64,000 nucleotides of DNA from an uncultured Chitinophaga sp. (GCA_902168205.1 CABHOK010000014.1:1-64000), one strand, 5' to 3'; shown: positions 34,489 to 43,696, counted from the stretch's first letter. Numbers and translations: made by a program. The notes: a model not told the origin generated them from the letters alone.

Positions 34489-35907
34489 CTACGGATTAGG
34501 AGATATCGCCCAACCGTAGTCATCACGCAATGAGCGTAACTTGGTTAAAGCTTCCTCCGATGGGGGTCCGACCATATTGTTATTTTCTGTTTCATACCAA
34601 ATGGCATACAGTGAAATATAACCTTCTGTACGACCGGTCTCCACCACTGACTGATATAGTGTATTAACAAAGGCGTCCAGCGAAGCCGTTGTAAAGTTAT
34701 TAGGACCGTCAATTGATATAAACTGAAGTATATTGTCAGGCGCAATCAATATCTCGCCCATGTTATTTCCGATCAGCATCAGCCCGGTAAGTTTCTTATT
34801 CTTCGTGAGGTCTATACTTAGCGGGCTCACGGTCAGTCCTATGCGAATATCGACCATCTCCGTTAGCTGCGATACGTCAATGTGATCAACCATAGGACCT
34901 CCACCATAGAAGGAGTAAAAATCAGTTACGTTGGTTAAGTCACCGGTGATACTTACAAAATATTTACCGGAATGCGCGTAGTCATGTTCCTGCGCATCAT
35001 CGGTATCAAGATCATATATACCTGACGTTCCGTCTCCCCAATCTATTGTTATCTGTCCGGATGGCCCCGTTACACGTATACTGAAATCCAGTGCATTGGT
35101 AACATCATGTAAAGCTACAAACGTAACAGCCGGAGAAAGAACTACCGTTAACGGATCGCCATTCAGTTCTTCCTTCAATTGGTTAAAGGTAAATTTGCGT
35201 GCATAGCGCGCATAGCCGGGTTTAGTAACAGCGAGTGTTACGCTGTCGTCAGGATTTTCTGTAAACACAAATGTATTTACTTTAGCTTCCAATGCTTCGA
35301 GCTGCAGGGTATCAATTCCGTTCAGCAGCGTAGCCGTTGCAGAAGACAATGTCAGTCCACCTTCACCCGTTGTAAAAACAGAAATCTGGAATTTTCGTAT
35401 CACATCCAGTTCAAATGAGACATAGCCAAAGTCTTGCGGACTGCTGTCGGTAACATCAATTACCTGCACGCCTACATTGGACAGTTGATCTTTGCTGATA
35501 GAGAATGTTTGTGGCAATGGATCATCAACCAGGCCGGCCAGCGGAGCGCCCTCTTTCGGAGCAGCATATAGCAACACACGTGTCGGGCTCACCACCCAGA
35601 AATCAGTAAGCCTGAAATTGCCTTCCGGTAAAGCAAGTGGTTCGCCTATATATTCATCACCAACGCGTACGAGATCAACCCGTTCGCGCGTAAGTACAGG
35701 AGTGCCACTTGCACTTTGAATAGTAACAATCAGGTACGAGCCATCCGGAAAATCGACAGCGGTTCTTCCACCGGGTTTTATCGTTGCATTTGGGTTGAAG
35801 GAGAACTGGATTTCACCAGTGTAGCGGGGGCTTTCGTTTTCGTCAGCACAGGAATATGCCAACACGGCTGCTATAAGAAGCAGCAGGGTTCTTCTTAAGA
35901 TTTGCAT
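34489..35907 (-). CDS. Surface lipoprotein with PKD-like domain, paralogue B
   Basis: A 472-residue tandem copy of the preceding gene: lipobox LAYSC, same IQFSFNPNATIKPGGRTA opening, PKD hallmark DWGDGTSG, and the same closing region (EGYISLYAIWYETENN, then LRSLRDDYGW). Differences cluster in the PKD part and in surface loops (residues about 200-320), while the N-terminal 180 residues are nearly identical. Recent gene duplication is evident; divergence confined to the distal part suggests altered ligand binding (inference). Confidence 0.78.
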   Translation of the reverse strand: MQILRRTLLLLIAAVLAYSCADENESPRYTGEIQFSFNPNATIKPGGRTAVDFPDGSYLIVTIQSASGTPVLTRERVDLVRVGDEYIGEPLALPEGNFRLTDFWVVSPTRVLLYAAPKEGAPLAGLVDDPLPQTFSISKDQLSNVGVQVIDVTDSSPQDFGYVSFELDVIRKFQISVFTTGEGGLTLSSATATLLNGIDTLQLEALEAKVNTFVFTENPDDSVTLAVTKPGYARYARKFTFNQLKEELNGDPLTVVLSPAVTFVALHDVTNALDFSIRVTGPSGQITIDWGDGTSGIYDLDTDDAQEHDYAHSGKYFVSITGDLTNVTDFYSFYGGGPMVDHIDVSQLTEMVDIRIGLTVSPLSIDLTKNKKLTGLMLIGNNMGEILIAPDNILQFISIDGPNNFTTASLDAFVNTLYQSVVETGRTEGYISLYAIWYETENNNMVGPPSEEALTKLRSLRDDYGWAISPNP

Positions 35908-36229
35908 AGACAGGGTTTTGAATAAATATACAACTAATTGGTACCCAATAGGGCAGCGGATATATATTTATTTAAAGTGTCTCAACAGATACTTACACAA
36001 GCGGGCAACCATCGGCAAAATACAGCAAGACTATATCTGTACCCCATATATTCCGTGCATCATACCCGTGATGGATGATGCCTGAAAAAATCTATCGATG
36101 TGGACGCACCATTCATCATCTCATAAATACTCAACATCGAAAATCAATAGTGAATTACTATACTGGCGATAGCTTGTTTGAGACAACATTATTTTATACC
36201 CCAATCAGTATAATACTCCTACCCGGCCT
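35908..36229. other. 322-base gap, AT-rich, no gene seen
   Basis: Separates the lipoprotein pair from the alginate lyase in divergent orientation, so it should hold two promoters; no perfect TAnnTTTG was found. A 7-bp inverted repeat GCATCAT/ATGATGC lies at 36057-36081. No open frame of interest. Confidence 0.5.
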
Positions 36230-37660
36230 ATGAGACGAGCTCCATACTATTTCCCGCTATTATTATTGCTATCATCTATCGCTTCAATAGCGCAGTCATT
36301 CAAGCATCCCGGACTACTTCAAACAGAAGAAAGTTTCACTCGCATGAGCACCAAAGTGAAAGCTAACGTTGAACCCTGGCTATCGGGCTGGAACAGGCTT
36401 ACATCCAATTCACATGCTTCACTTAATTGGGTCAACAGTGCCGTAGACACGGTATATCGTGGCAACGATGGTATACATCCTGAAAACTATAAATTACTAT
36501 ACAATGATATAGCGGCAGCCTACGCTACGGCTATACGCTGGAAAGTCTCCGGTGATGTAGCGTATGCGAACAAGTCGATCGAGATTCTGAATGCATGGTC
36601 TGCCAAACTGAAATATTTAGGAGGTGATAACGATCGTGTACTCGCTGCCGGTTTATACGGTTACGAATTTGCCAATGCCGCCGAGATTATGCGCACGTAT
36701 AGCGGCTGGAAGAAAGAAGACTTTACGCGATTCAAAAACATGATGTTAACGGTATTTTATCCGGTCAATCATAATTTCCTTACAAGACGTGAGCGATGCA
36801 TCACGCATTTCTACGCTAACTGGGATCAGTGTACCATGATGTCGATACTTGCCATTGGTGTACTCTGCGATAATCGCGAATACTATAATGAAGCCGTTAA
36901 CTATTTCAAGCACGGTGCCGGCAACGGAGCCATTGGCAACGCAGTATACTATATTCATGAAAATGGCTTAGGACAATGGCAGGAAAGTGGCCGCGACCAG
37001 GGCCACGCTTCACTGGGTATAGCATTGATGGGAGCTTTTTGTGAAATGGCGTGGAATCAGGGCGATGATCTTTATGGCTATGACGACAATCGGTTTTTGA
37101 AAGGTGCCGAGTATGTAGCGAAGTATAATTTAGGAGAAGACGTTCCATATATTACTTACAACAATTGTCTCAATGTAAATCAAACACAGATTAGTTCAGC
37201 TGGACGTGGCAATACGCGGCCGATATGGGAGTTGGTATATAATCATTACGTTCATCGCAAAGGTTTATCGGCTCCGTATTCTGCTAAGTTCGCTGCGAAA
37301 ATAAGACCCGAAGGTGGCGGTGGAAATTATGGTCCGAGCAGCGGTGGTTATGATCAGCTCGGCTACGGCACGCTGCTATATACACAGGATTCTCTTGAAG
37401 CCGCTTCTTTGCGCGAGGCGGATAGCGGTGTCGTTGTGTCGCCTAACCCGGTGCAAGATCAGGTAACAGTTACGCTCTCCAATGGAATGGAAACTGGTTC
37501 CCGACTGGAGGTTTATAACGACATCGGACAATTTCTTTTTGCAAAAGATATTACCGCAGAAACGTATACTGTCAGCATCAGCACGTTGGCGCCCGGCATC
37601 TACTACTTGCGTGTTTCGGGATCGAAACGAACCGTTGTGAAAAAGATCATAAAAAAATAA
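36230..37660 (+). CDS. Secreted alginate lyase family protein with T9SS sorting domain
   Basis: A 476-residue protein with a signal peptide (cleavage near AIAQ, residue 22), an alpha/alpha-toroid alginate lyase domain (about 60-370; FLTRRERCITHFYANWDQCTMM and GLGQWQESGRDQGHASLGIALMG hold the usual Asn/His and Tyr/His region), and a C-terminal type IX secretion sorting domain (VVVSPNPVQDQVTVTLSNG ending GIYYLRVSGSKRTVVKKIIKK). Cleaves alginate or a related uronate polymer by beta-elimination outside the cell. No SusC/SusD or other lyases are adjacent, so it stands outside a classical utilisation locus. Confidence 0.9.
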   Translation: MRRAPYYFPLLLLLSSIASIAQSFKHPGLLQTEESFTRMSTKVKANVEPWLSGWNRLTSNSHASLNWVNSAVDTVYRGNDGIHPENYKLLYNDIAAAYATAIRWKVSGDVAYANKSIEILNAWSAKLKYLGGDNDRVLAAGLYGYEFANAAEIMRTYSGWKKEDFTRFKNMMLTVFYPVNHNFLTRRERCITHFYANWDQCTMMSILAIGVLCDNREYYNEAVNYFKHGAGNGAIGNAVYYIHENGLGQWQESGRDQGHASLGIALMGAFCEMAWNQGDDLYGYDDNRFLKGAEYVAKYNLGEDVPYITYNNCLNVNQTQISSAGRGNTRPIWELVYNHYVHRKGLSAPYSAKFAAKIRPEGGGGNYGPSSGGYDQLGYGTLLYTQDSLEAASLREADSGVVVSPNPVQDQVTVTLSNGMETGSRLEVYNDIGQFLFAKDITAETYTVSISTLAPGIYYLRVSGSKRTVVKKIIKK

Positions 37661-37871
37661 TCAACCTTGAAGCCATGTGCCTCATGATGTGAGAACGTTG
37701 TCAGATCATGATGGGCACATCTGGTTATCAGTGTGTAATGATCTGTCAACAAACGTTGAGCTTGTTACAACAAAAACACTTCAGGATGTTCGCTGGTGAA
37801 CAGTTCACGGTGTATCCGTAAACAAATACGGCTGACTTGAACCGGGTGCGAAAAAACGGATAAAAAAATTA

Positions 37872-37879
37872 TAAATTTG
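37872..37879 (+). promoter_or_regulatory. -7 element TAAATTTG of the dar gene set
   Basis: Perfect TAnnTTTG match 23 bases before the darA ATG, just after an A-rich stretch. A correctly spaced -33 box was not found. Confidence 0.55.
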
Positions 37880-37902
37880 CACCCTTTACCTACTGAACCG
37901 CC

Positions 37903-38823
37903 ATGAAAAAAATACTGATTATATACTATACTCAGTCTGGTCTTCAATTATCAATACTTCAGTCGTTAGCCAAGCCGTTGGTAAGTGCGGGGCATAGCGT
38001 TCACTTTGAAGAGATACAACCCGAGGAGAAGTTTCCGTTTCCATGGAGTGCTTTCCAATTCTTCAATGCCTTTCCGGAAACATTCTCACAGAAGCCGCTG
38101 CCACTAAAGCGGTTGTCTGAAAAAGCATTCGACAATTATGATCTTGTTATACTAGGTTACCAGCCGTGGTTTCTTACACCATCGCGCCCGGTAAGTTCAT
38201 TTTTACAAAGCGATGATGGCAAGCGGGTTTTGAATGGCAAACCGGTTGTAACGATTCTGGGTTGCCGTAACATGTGGCTCGGAGCACAGGAAAAAGTAAA
38301 GCAACGCTTGCTCGATGCAAAAGCAAAACTCGTAGGACATGTTGCCATGGTAGATCGCTCCGGCAACCTGACGAGTCTCATTACTATTCTTCGCTGGATG
38401 TTTACAGGCAATCGTAAACCTTTCTGGTTCTTTCCGCAGGCTGGTGTTTCCAACCAGGATGTTGATCATGCAGAAATGTTTGGCCGTTTGATCAGCGGAC
38501 ACATTGCCTCCAATAATTTCGATACACTTCAGAGCGAGCTATTGAAAGAAGGTGCCATCGATATTAAACCGAACCTGGTGCTTATGGAGAGGCGCGGACA
38601 AAAAGCATTTTCGGTATGGTCTAAATTTATAGCATCCGGAGGCGCAGTGCATTCTACAGGTCGTAAGATCCGAGTGTATATATTCATGTACTTACTGCCT
38701 ACGGCTATCTTTTTCTTGTCGCCTTTATTATGGCTTTTATCCAAAATTTTGCTCACGGTAAAGCGTAAGGAGCTGTTGATGGATGTGGAATATTTTAAAC
38801 ATATTTCACTGCGCAGCAAGTAG
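37903..38823 (+). CDS. darA: Dialkylresorcinol condensing enzyme (DarA-like)
   Basis: A 306-residue protein matching DarA-type enzymes: flavodoxin-like opening KKILIIYYTQSGLQ, FEEIQPEEKFPFPWSAFQFFNAFPET, then LGYQPWFLTPSRPVSSFLQ, and a C-terminal pair of hydrophobic helices (about 255-285) that may anchor it to the membrane. In characterised systems DarA condenses a DarB-made beta-ketoacyl intermediate with a second acyl unit to form the resorcinol ring. First gene of the pathway set, preceded by a perfect -7 box. The next gene is darB, 181 bases downstream. Confidence 0.85.
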   Translation: MKKILIIYYTQSGLQLSILQSLAKPLVSAGHSVHFEEIQPEEKFPFPWSAFQFFNAFPETFSQKPLPLKRLSEKAFDNYDLVILGYQPWFLTPSRPVSSFLQSDDGKRVLNGKPVVTILGCRNMWLGAQEKVKQRLLDAKAKLVGHVAMVDRSGNLTSLITILRWMFTGNRKPFWFFPQAGVSNQDVDHAEMFGRLISGHIASNNFDTLQSELLKEGAIDIKPNLVLMERRGQKAFSVWSKFIASGGAVHSTGRKIRVYIFMYLLPTAIFFLSPLLWLLSKILLTVKRKELLMDVEYFKHISLRSK

Positions 38824-38831
38824 AGATTGCA

Positions 38832-38850
38832 TTTCAGCTTTATGCTGAAA
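38832..38850 (+). repeat. Hairpin in the darA-darB gap
   Basis: TTTCAGC and GCTGAAA form a perfect 7-bp stem, loop TTTAT, 8 bases after the darA stop. No T-run follows, so it may be an mRNA-stabilising or partial-attenuation structure rather than a terminator. Confidence 0.4.
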
Positions 38851-39004
38851 CAATCCTAATCTTACAATTGTACTAAAAGGGATTTTTTAAAACCTGCACG
38901 ATGACGCGACCTGGGGTACGAAGTTTTAAATTTTACAGGAATGCAGTACTTTCGGGCTCAAATTGAAAATCAAAAATCTGTATATAAAACGCATACATTA
39001 GAGG

Positions 39005-40147
39005 ATGAACAGGAGTGTTTATATTACCAAATTAGCAAGTTATTACCCCAACGAGCCGGTAGCGAATGATGACATTGAGAAGTTCCTGGGATTGATCAAT
39101 GATCAGCCATCCAAGGCCAGACCTCTGATCCTGCGCAACAACCAGATCAAAAAACGTTTTTATTCTTTTGACAGAGAAGGAAAAACTACTCACACCAATA
39201 CGAACCTGACACGTCTTGCTATTGAAAAACTGTTTGATGATAAATTCAAGCAGCAAGACATGCAGCTTCTCTCGTGTGGTACTACTACACCTGATCAGAT
39301 GCTTCCGCCACATGCAGCCATGGTACATGGTGAAATGGGTGGCCATCCTGTTGAGATCAACACCGCTGCAGGTTCATGCAGTGCCGGTATACAGGCGCTT
39401 AAGTTCGGATATCTTTCTGTATTGTCTGGTAATACTACCAACGCAGTGTGCACCGGTTCCGATCGTTTTTCGAAATGGATGCAGGCGAAATTCTTTAAAG
39501 AAGAAGCAGAAAAAGTATCGATGCTTGAAGGTGGCGATGGCATGATTGCTTTTGAAAAAGATTTCCTTCGCTTCATGTTGTCAGACGGAGCAGCGGCTGT
39601 ATTACTGGAAGATAAACCGAACCCAGACAAACTTTCCTTGCGCATCGACTGGATTGAACAAAAATCATATGCCCACGAGCTTCCGGCTTGTATGTATTAT
39701 GGCGCGGTGAAAGATGAGAACGGTAACTTCATTGGCTGGAATGATCTGGAGCAGCAGCAATGGGCGGGCGAATCTGCCTTTGCACTGAAACAGGACACCA
39801 AACTGCTCGGAGAATTTATCGTGAAGAAGGGTGGTGAGTTTATGAAAGAACTGGTAACGAAGCACAATATAGATGTAGAGAATCTCACATACTTCCTGCC
39901 GCATCTTTCATCACAATATTTTGCATCGCGAATAGCAAAAGAACTTGAAGTTCTGAACATTGATATACCATCATCCAAATGGTTTACAAACCTGACGTGG
40001 GTTGGTAACGTGGGTGCAGCTTCTCCCCTGCTTATGCTGGAAGAGTTGTTTAACTCGGGCCGCATGAAGAAGGGCGATACAATCTGGATGATGATTCCGG
40101 AAAGTGCACGTTTCAATTACGGCTATGTAATGCTTACGGTAGTATAA
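39005..40147 (+). CDS. darB: Beta-ketoacyl-ACP synthase III (DarB-like)
   Basis: A 380-residue KAS III-fold enzyme: catalytic cysteine in INTAAGSCSAGIQALKFG (C125), histidine in the LTYFLPHLSSQYF block and asparagine in WVGNVGAASP near the C-terminus, i.e. a complete Cys-His-Asn triad. DarB enzymes extend an acyl-ACP or acyl-CoA to the beta-keto intermediate used by DarA (family knowledge). Second gene of the set; the 118-base gap after it contains a nested palindrome (40174-40240). Confidence 0.88.
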   Translation: MNRSVYITKLASYYPNEPVANDDIEKFLGLINDQPSKARPLILRNNQIKKRFYSFDREGKTTHTNTNLTRLAIEKLFDDKFKQQDMQLLSCGTTTPDQMLPPHAAMVHGEMGGHPVEINTAAGSCSAGIQALKFGYLSVLSGNTTNAVCTGSDRFSKWMQAKFFKEEAEKVSMLEGGDGMIAFEKDFLRFMLSDGAAAVLLEDKPNPDKLSLRIDWIEQKSYAHELPACMYYGAVKDENGNFIGWNDLEQQQWAGESAFALKQDTKLLGEFIVKKGGEFMKELVTKHNIDVENLTYFLPHLSSQYFASRIAKELEVLNIDIPSSKWFTNLTWVGNVGAASPLLMLEELFNSGRMKKGDTIWMMIPESARFNYGYVMLTVV

Positions 40148-40173
40148 ACCGGTAGCCGTAATGTCTGCAGATC

Positions 40174-40240
40174 GTTAACTGTTATCCGTTCTTTCGTTTT
40201 TTAACTGTTAACAGGTAAACGATTAACAGATAACAGTTAA
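40174..40240. repeat. Nested palindrome built from TTAACTGTTA words
   Basis: TTAACTGTTATC (40175-40186) pairs perfectly with GATAACAGTTAA (40229-40240). Inside, CTGTTAA (40205-40211) pairs with TTAACAG (40223-40229). The word TTAACTGTTA(A/T)C occurs twice in direct orientation. Such tracts are typical Bacteroidota intergenic repeats; here it separates darB from the rest of the set. Confidence 0.7.
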
Positions 40241-40265
40241 TATTATATTCCAAAAGACAACGGCT

Positions 40266-40685
40266 ATGAAGCAGGAACAAGTACCCCAGGACCAGGAAAA
40301 CCTTAACGAAGGCAAGTTGGCCAAGCTATACTATGCCACCGATGACAAAGGCAACTATGTAAAAGTAAATAGTATAGGATGGGAACCTGAAACGGTTGCC
40401 ATGCAGCAAGCCTGGGATGTAGTAAACGATGAAGTTGAGACAGCCCGTAAAAAGGTAATTGATGGTGAAGCCAGTCCGCTGCTCTACTGGATCAAAAAAA
40501 ATATTATGACCACCGGCATGGTGGCTGCCTACGCTTCTACTTTTGGATTTCTGGTTCGTCTGCATTGCAAGCCTTTTTTCTTTAACAGGCTCAGCAAAAA
40601 GCAACTTGAAAAATACGCCTATACATTCCGCATCTCTGTTGAAGAATTAACCGATATCGAAAGACTCAAAAAAAATGACCGTTAA
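40266..40685 (+). CDS. Small conserved protein of resorcinol/flexirubin-type loci
   Basis: A 139-residue protein with no recognised domain: N-terminal hydrophilic part (EGKLAKLYYATDDKGNYVKVNSIGWEPETV), a short hydrophobic stretch near 78-95 and a basic C-terminus. It lies between darB and the BtrH-type gene and its stop overlaps the next start by 11 bases, so it belongs to the same transcript. Its function is unknown; genes of similar size and position are, to my recollection, common in such loci. Confidence 0.6.
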   Translation: MKQEQVPQDQENLNEGKLAKLYYATDDKGNYVKVNSIGWEPETVAMQQAWDVVNDEVETARKKVIDGEASPLLYWIKKNIMTTGMVAAYASTFGFLVRLHCKPFFFNRLSKKQLEKYAYTFRISVEELTDIERLKKNDR

Positions 40686-41682
40686 TTTCGACCATAAACA
40701 ATCTGCTCACTGCGAGAGCGGTGTTGTGTCAAACCTGCTTCGTTTCCACGGAATGGATTTCGATGAGCCTATGGTATTTGGTATAGGCTCCGGACTGTTC
40801 TTTACATATTTACCTTTTGTACGTGTAAATGGTATACCGGGAGTTGCCTATCGTATCTGGCCGGGACAAATTTTCAAACGCTTTTCCGATCGCATCGGAA
40901 TAAAAATAGAACGCCAGAAATTTTCGAATCCGGCAAAGGCCATGGATGAGCTTGATCGCATGCTTGATAAAGGTCAGCCTGTGGGTATGCTTACGTCTGT
41001 GTTCTTCCTTGACTATTTACCTGCGGCATACCGTTTCCATTTCAATGCGCATAACATTATTGTTTTTGGAAAAGAGAATGGCCGCTACCTGGTGAGTGAC
41101 CCGGTAATGGAACATACTACCGATATTTCATACGAAGACCTGGCGCGTGCACGCTTTGCCAAAGGCATGCCGGAGCCAAGCGGACGTATGTACTATCCGT
41201 TGCGTGTACCGGGCGAGTTCAGTGTAGAGAAAGCGTTGTGGACTGGTATAAAACAAACCAGTGATCATATGACGCGTATACCCATGCCGTTGGTTGGAAC
41301 CAAAGGTATGAAGTACCTGGCAGGTCGCATGCGCAAATGGCCTGAACGCATTGGCGATCGTAAAGCTATACTTTGGCTTGGTAATCTTATCCGTATGCAA
41401 GAGGAGATCGGTACCGGTGGTGCAGGTTTCCGTTTTATATATGCTGCGTTTCTGGATCAGGCCGGCCATAAACTAAATAACCCCAAGCTGATTGATCTCT
41501 CGAAACAGCTTACCAAGAACGGTGACAAGCTTCGCGATTTTGCATATTATGCGGGCCGCGTATGCAAGAATCGTAAGTCTGATACCAAAACATTTGCTGA
41601 GCTGGGAGATATACTCGAAGAATGTTCACAACAGGAACAGGCTATATTTAGTGAACTATACGAAGTGAGCCGGTCCAAATGA
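40675..41682 (+). CDS. BtrH-type acyltransferase (DUF4872/BtrH N-terminal domain protein)
   Basis: A 335-residue papain-like transferase: VNFDHKQSAHCESGVVSNLLRF carries the predicted nucleophile (C13), and HFNAHNIIVFG with the following LVSDP carries the His/Asp positions. BtrH itself moves an acyl group from an acyl carrier protein to an aminoglycoside; here the donor could be the ACP encoded at 43721 and the acceptor an aryl-polyene or resorcinol intermediate (inference). The start overlaps the previous gene by 11 bases and the stop overlaps the ABC ATPase start by 4, so translation is coupled. Confidence 0.8.
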   Translation: MTVNFDHKQSAHCESGVVSNLLRFHGMDFDEPMVFGIGSGLFFTYLPFVRVNGIPGVAYRIWPGQIFKRFSDRIGIKIERQKFSNPAKAMDELDRMLDKGQPVGMLTSVFFLDYLPAAYRFHFNAHNIIVFGKENGRYLVSDPVMEHTTDISYEDLARARFAKGMPEPSGRMYYPLRVPGEFSVEKALWTGIKQTSDHMTRIPMPLVGTKGMKYLAGRMRKWPERIGDRKAILWLGNLIRMQEEIGTGGAGFRFIYAAFLDQAGHKLNNPKLIDLSKQLTKNGDKLRDFAYYAGRVCKNRKSDTKTFAELGDILEECSQQEQAIFSELYEVSRSK

Positions 41683-42428
41683 GCACAAGTGCAGTTCATC
41701 TCATCGATCTCACGAAGCAGTACCCTCAAAGCACCAAACCCGCTGTTTCCAATTTAACCCTTCATATACCCGAAGGCGCTGTATATGGTTTGCTCGGTCC
41801 GAATGGTGCCGGTAAATCTACTACAGTAATGATGCTCTGTGGACTGATGCGTCCCGATGCAGGCACTGTAAATGTACTCGGCATGGACATGGAGACTCAA
41901 AGTGTTGAGATCCGGAAAAAGATAGGTGTAGCCTCACAGGATATAGCGCTCTTCCCAACACTCACAGCATACGAAAATCTCTTTTACTTCGGTCGTATGT
42001 ATGGCATGTCAGGATCGATGATCCGACAGCAGATCGATAAATATTTACATGTATTCGGACTCACTGAGAAGTCTAAAAAAATCGTCCATACTTTTTCGGG
42101 TGGTATGAAGAGACGCCTCAACCTGATGGCTGCATTACTTCATCAACCCAAGCTGGTTATACTCGATGAGCCAACGGCCGGGGTAGACGTTCAATCAAGA
42201 AACATGATTCTTGATTTTTTAATGCTCCTTAAAAGTGAAGGTACCACCATTATATACTCTTCGCACGTGCTGGAAGAAGCTGAACGCATCTGCTCACACC
42301 TGGGTGTAATTGATGAAGGAAAACTTATCACGGAGGGTACTCTTGTGGACATTATGAATACACACTCTGACTGCCAGAGCCTGGAGCAATTATTTTTAAA
42401 GTTAACCGGTAAAAATATTCGCGATTGA
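41679..42428 (+). CDS. ABC transporter ATP-binding protein
   Basis: A 249-residue ATPase with all motifs: Walker A GPNGAGKST, Q-loop VASQDIALFP, signature FSGGMKRRLNL, Walker B LVILDEPTAG and switch SSHVLEEAE. Type matches ABC-2 export systems (DrrA-like). It overlaps both neighbours by 4 bases (start within the BtrH stop, and the permease starts at TTG inside its own TGA). It probably drives export of the lipid product of the pathway to the envelope. Confidence 0.93.
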   Translation: MSTSAVHLIDLTKQYPQSTKPAVSNLTLHIPEGAVYGLLGPNGAGKSTTVMMLCGLMRPDAGTVNVLGMDMETQSVEIRKKIGVASQDIALFPTLTAYENLFYFGRMYGMSGSMIRQQIDKYLHVFGLTEKSKKIVHTFSGGMKRRLNLMAALLHQPKLVILDEPTAGVDVQSRNMILDFLMLLKSEGTTIIYSSHVLEEAERICSHLGVIDEGKLITEGTLVDIMNTHSDCQSLEQLFLKLTGKNIRD

Positions 42429-43696
42429 AAACACTGGCTACTATATATAAAGAGTTTCTGCTGTTGGTGCGTGACCCGGGCGGACTGGCATTGATCTTTA
42501 TCATGCCACTGGCTTTGGTTATCGTTATGGCATTGGTACAGGATGCTCCCTTTCGCGATTACCAGGAAATAAAACTTGATGTATTATTTGTTGATCAGGA
42601 TGGCGACTCACTCAGCGCAAAAGTAAAGCAGGCGTTTGATGCTTCTCCTAATGTAAACCTGGTGGTAAAGACCGACACTGCTGAAGTAAAACAACTGGTG
42701 CGTTCGGGTGCTTTCAAGGCTGCGATTGTTATACCGGCTAACTCCAGTGAGACACTGCGCGAGAAAACAAGACAGCTTATTGTCAAAGTATTTTCTAATT
42801 TCGGATTGACTGAAGCTCCGAAGGATTCCCTCGACATTGCAGCAATCGGTATAAAGATTTTGTTTGATCCTGCCATCAAATCAAACTATAAACAAACACT
42901 AACCGGTGGTGTACAAAAAATTGTAGCCAGTATTCAGGCGGAATGGATACTGGATGAATTACAGAATCAACTCAGTGAAGGTCGCACCGATGTTAAAAAG
43001 ACTCCGGTAAACCTCACCGAAATTATACAGGTAAATGAACAGTATGCTTCTGAAAAGAAGTACGAAGGACTGATGCTCAATTCGGTTCAACACAATGTTC
43101 CTGCATGGACCATGTTTGCCATGTTCTTTATACTCTATCCGCTGGCGGGTAATTTTATAAAGGAACGTGAAGAAGGCAGCATGCTTCGTCTGCGTCTTAT
43201 TTCCGGCTCGCAGTTCCCGGTTATCTCGGGCAAGTTTGCATTTTATTTTATGGTTTGTCTGCTGCAGTTTATATTGATGATTGCAGTAGGTATATACATT
43301 ATGCCTTTGCTCGGCTTGAGCAAACTTGTATTGGGCACTAATATTTTGGGTATACTGCTTGTGGCATGTTCTGTAGCCATGGCGGCCACCGGTTACGGAG
43401 TACTTATTGGCGTATACTTTCGTACACCGCAGCAGGCGCTTTCGTTTGGTTCTGTGTCAGTGGTAATTCTTTCGGCCATTGGAGGCGTGTGGGTACCGGT
43501 GTATGTAATGCCGGAGATTTTACAGACCCTTAGCCGATTTTCGCCCATGAGCTGGGGGCTGGAAGCTTTTAATGATTTATTTTTGCGTCAGGCATCAATA
43601 CAGAGTATTTTACCCAATGTATTGCGATTAACGGGGTTCTCACTGGTGGCGTTGTTTATCAGTGTTATCATCCATAAGTCACGAACGATTTTATAA
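42425..43696 (+). CDS. ABC-2 type transporter permease
   Basis: A 423-residue permease: one N-terminal helix (about 17-40), a large periplasmic loop, and five C-terminal helices (from about 225 on; TMFAMFFILYPLAGNFIKEREEGSMLRLR). The start is TTG at 42425, overlapping the ATPase stop as TTGA; the first in-frame ATG would delete the first helix. Partner of the preceding ATPase. Exports the pathway product, by context. Confidence 0.85.
   Translation: MKTLATIYKEFLLLVRDPGGLALIFIMPLALVIVMALVQDAPFRDYQEIKLDVLFVDQDGDSLSAKVKQAFDASPNVNLVVKTDTAEVKQLVRSGAFKAAIVIPANSSETLREKTRQLIVKVFSNFGLTEAPKDSLDIAAIGIKILFDPAIKSNYKQTLTGGVQKIVASIQAEWILDELQNQLSEGRTDVKKTPVNLTEIIQVNEQYASEKKYEGLMLNSVQHNVPAWTMFAMFFILYPLAGNFIKEREEGSMLRLRLISGSQFPVISGKFAFYFMVCLLQFILMIAVGIYIMPLLGLSKLVLGTNILGILLVACSVAMAATGYGVLIGVYFRTPQQALSFGSVSVVILSAIGGVWVPVYVMPEILQTLSRFSPMSWGLEAFNDLFLRQASIQSILPNVLRLTGFSLVALFISVIIHKSRTIL

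Noticed and set aside
36057-36081. GCATCAT/ATGATGC inverted repeat as a terminator
   Set aside because: Short stem, no T-run on either strand, and divergent genes on both sides need no terminator there.
37675-37720. Imperfect hairpin ATGTGCC...GGGCACAT after the alginate lyase as a terminator
   Set aside because: The stem has a bulge, a long loop and no T-run; left out of the feature list.
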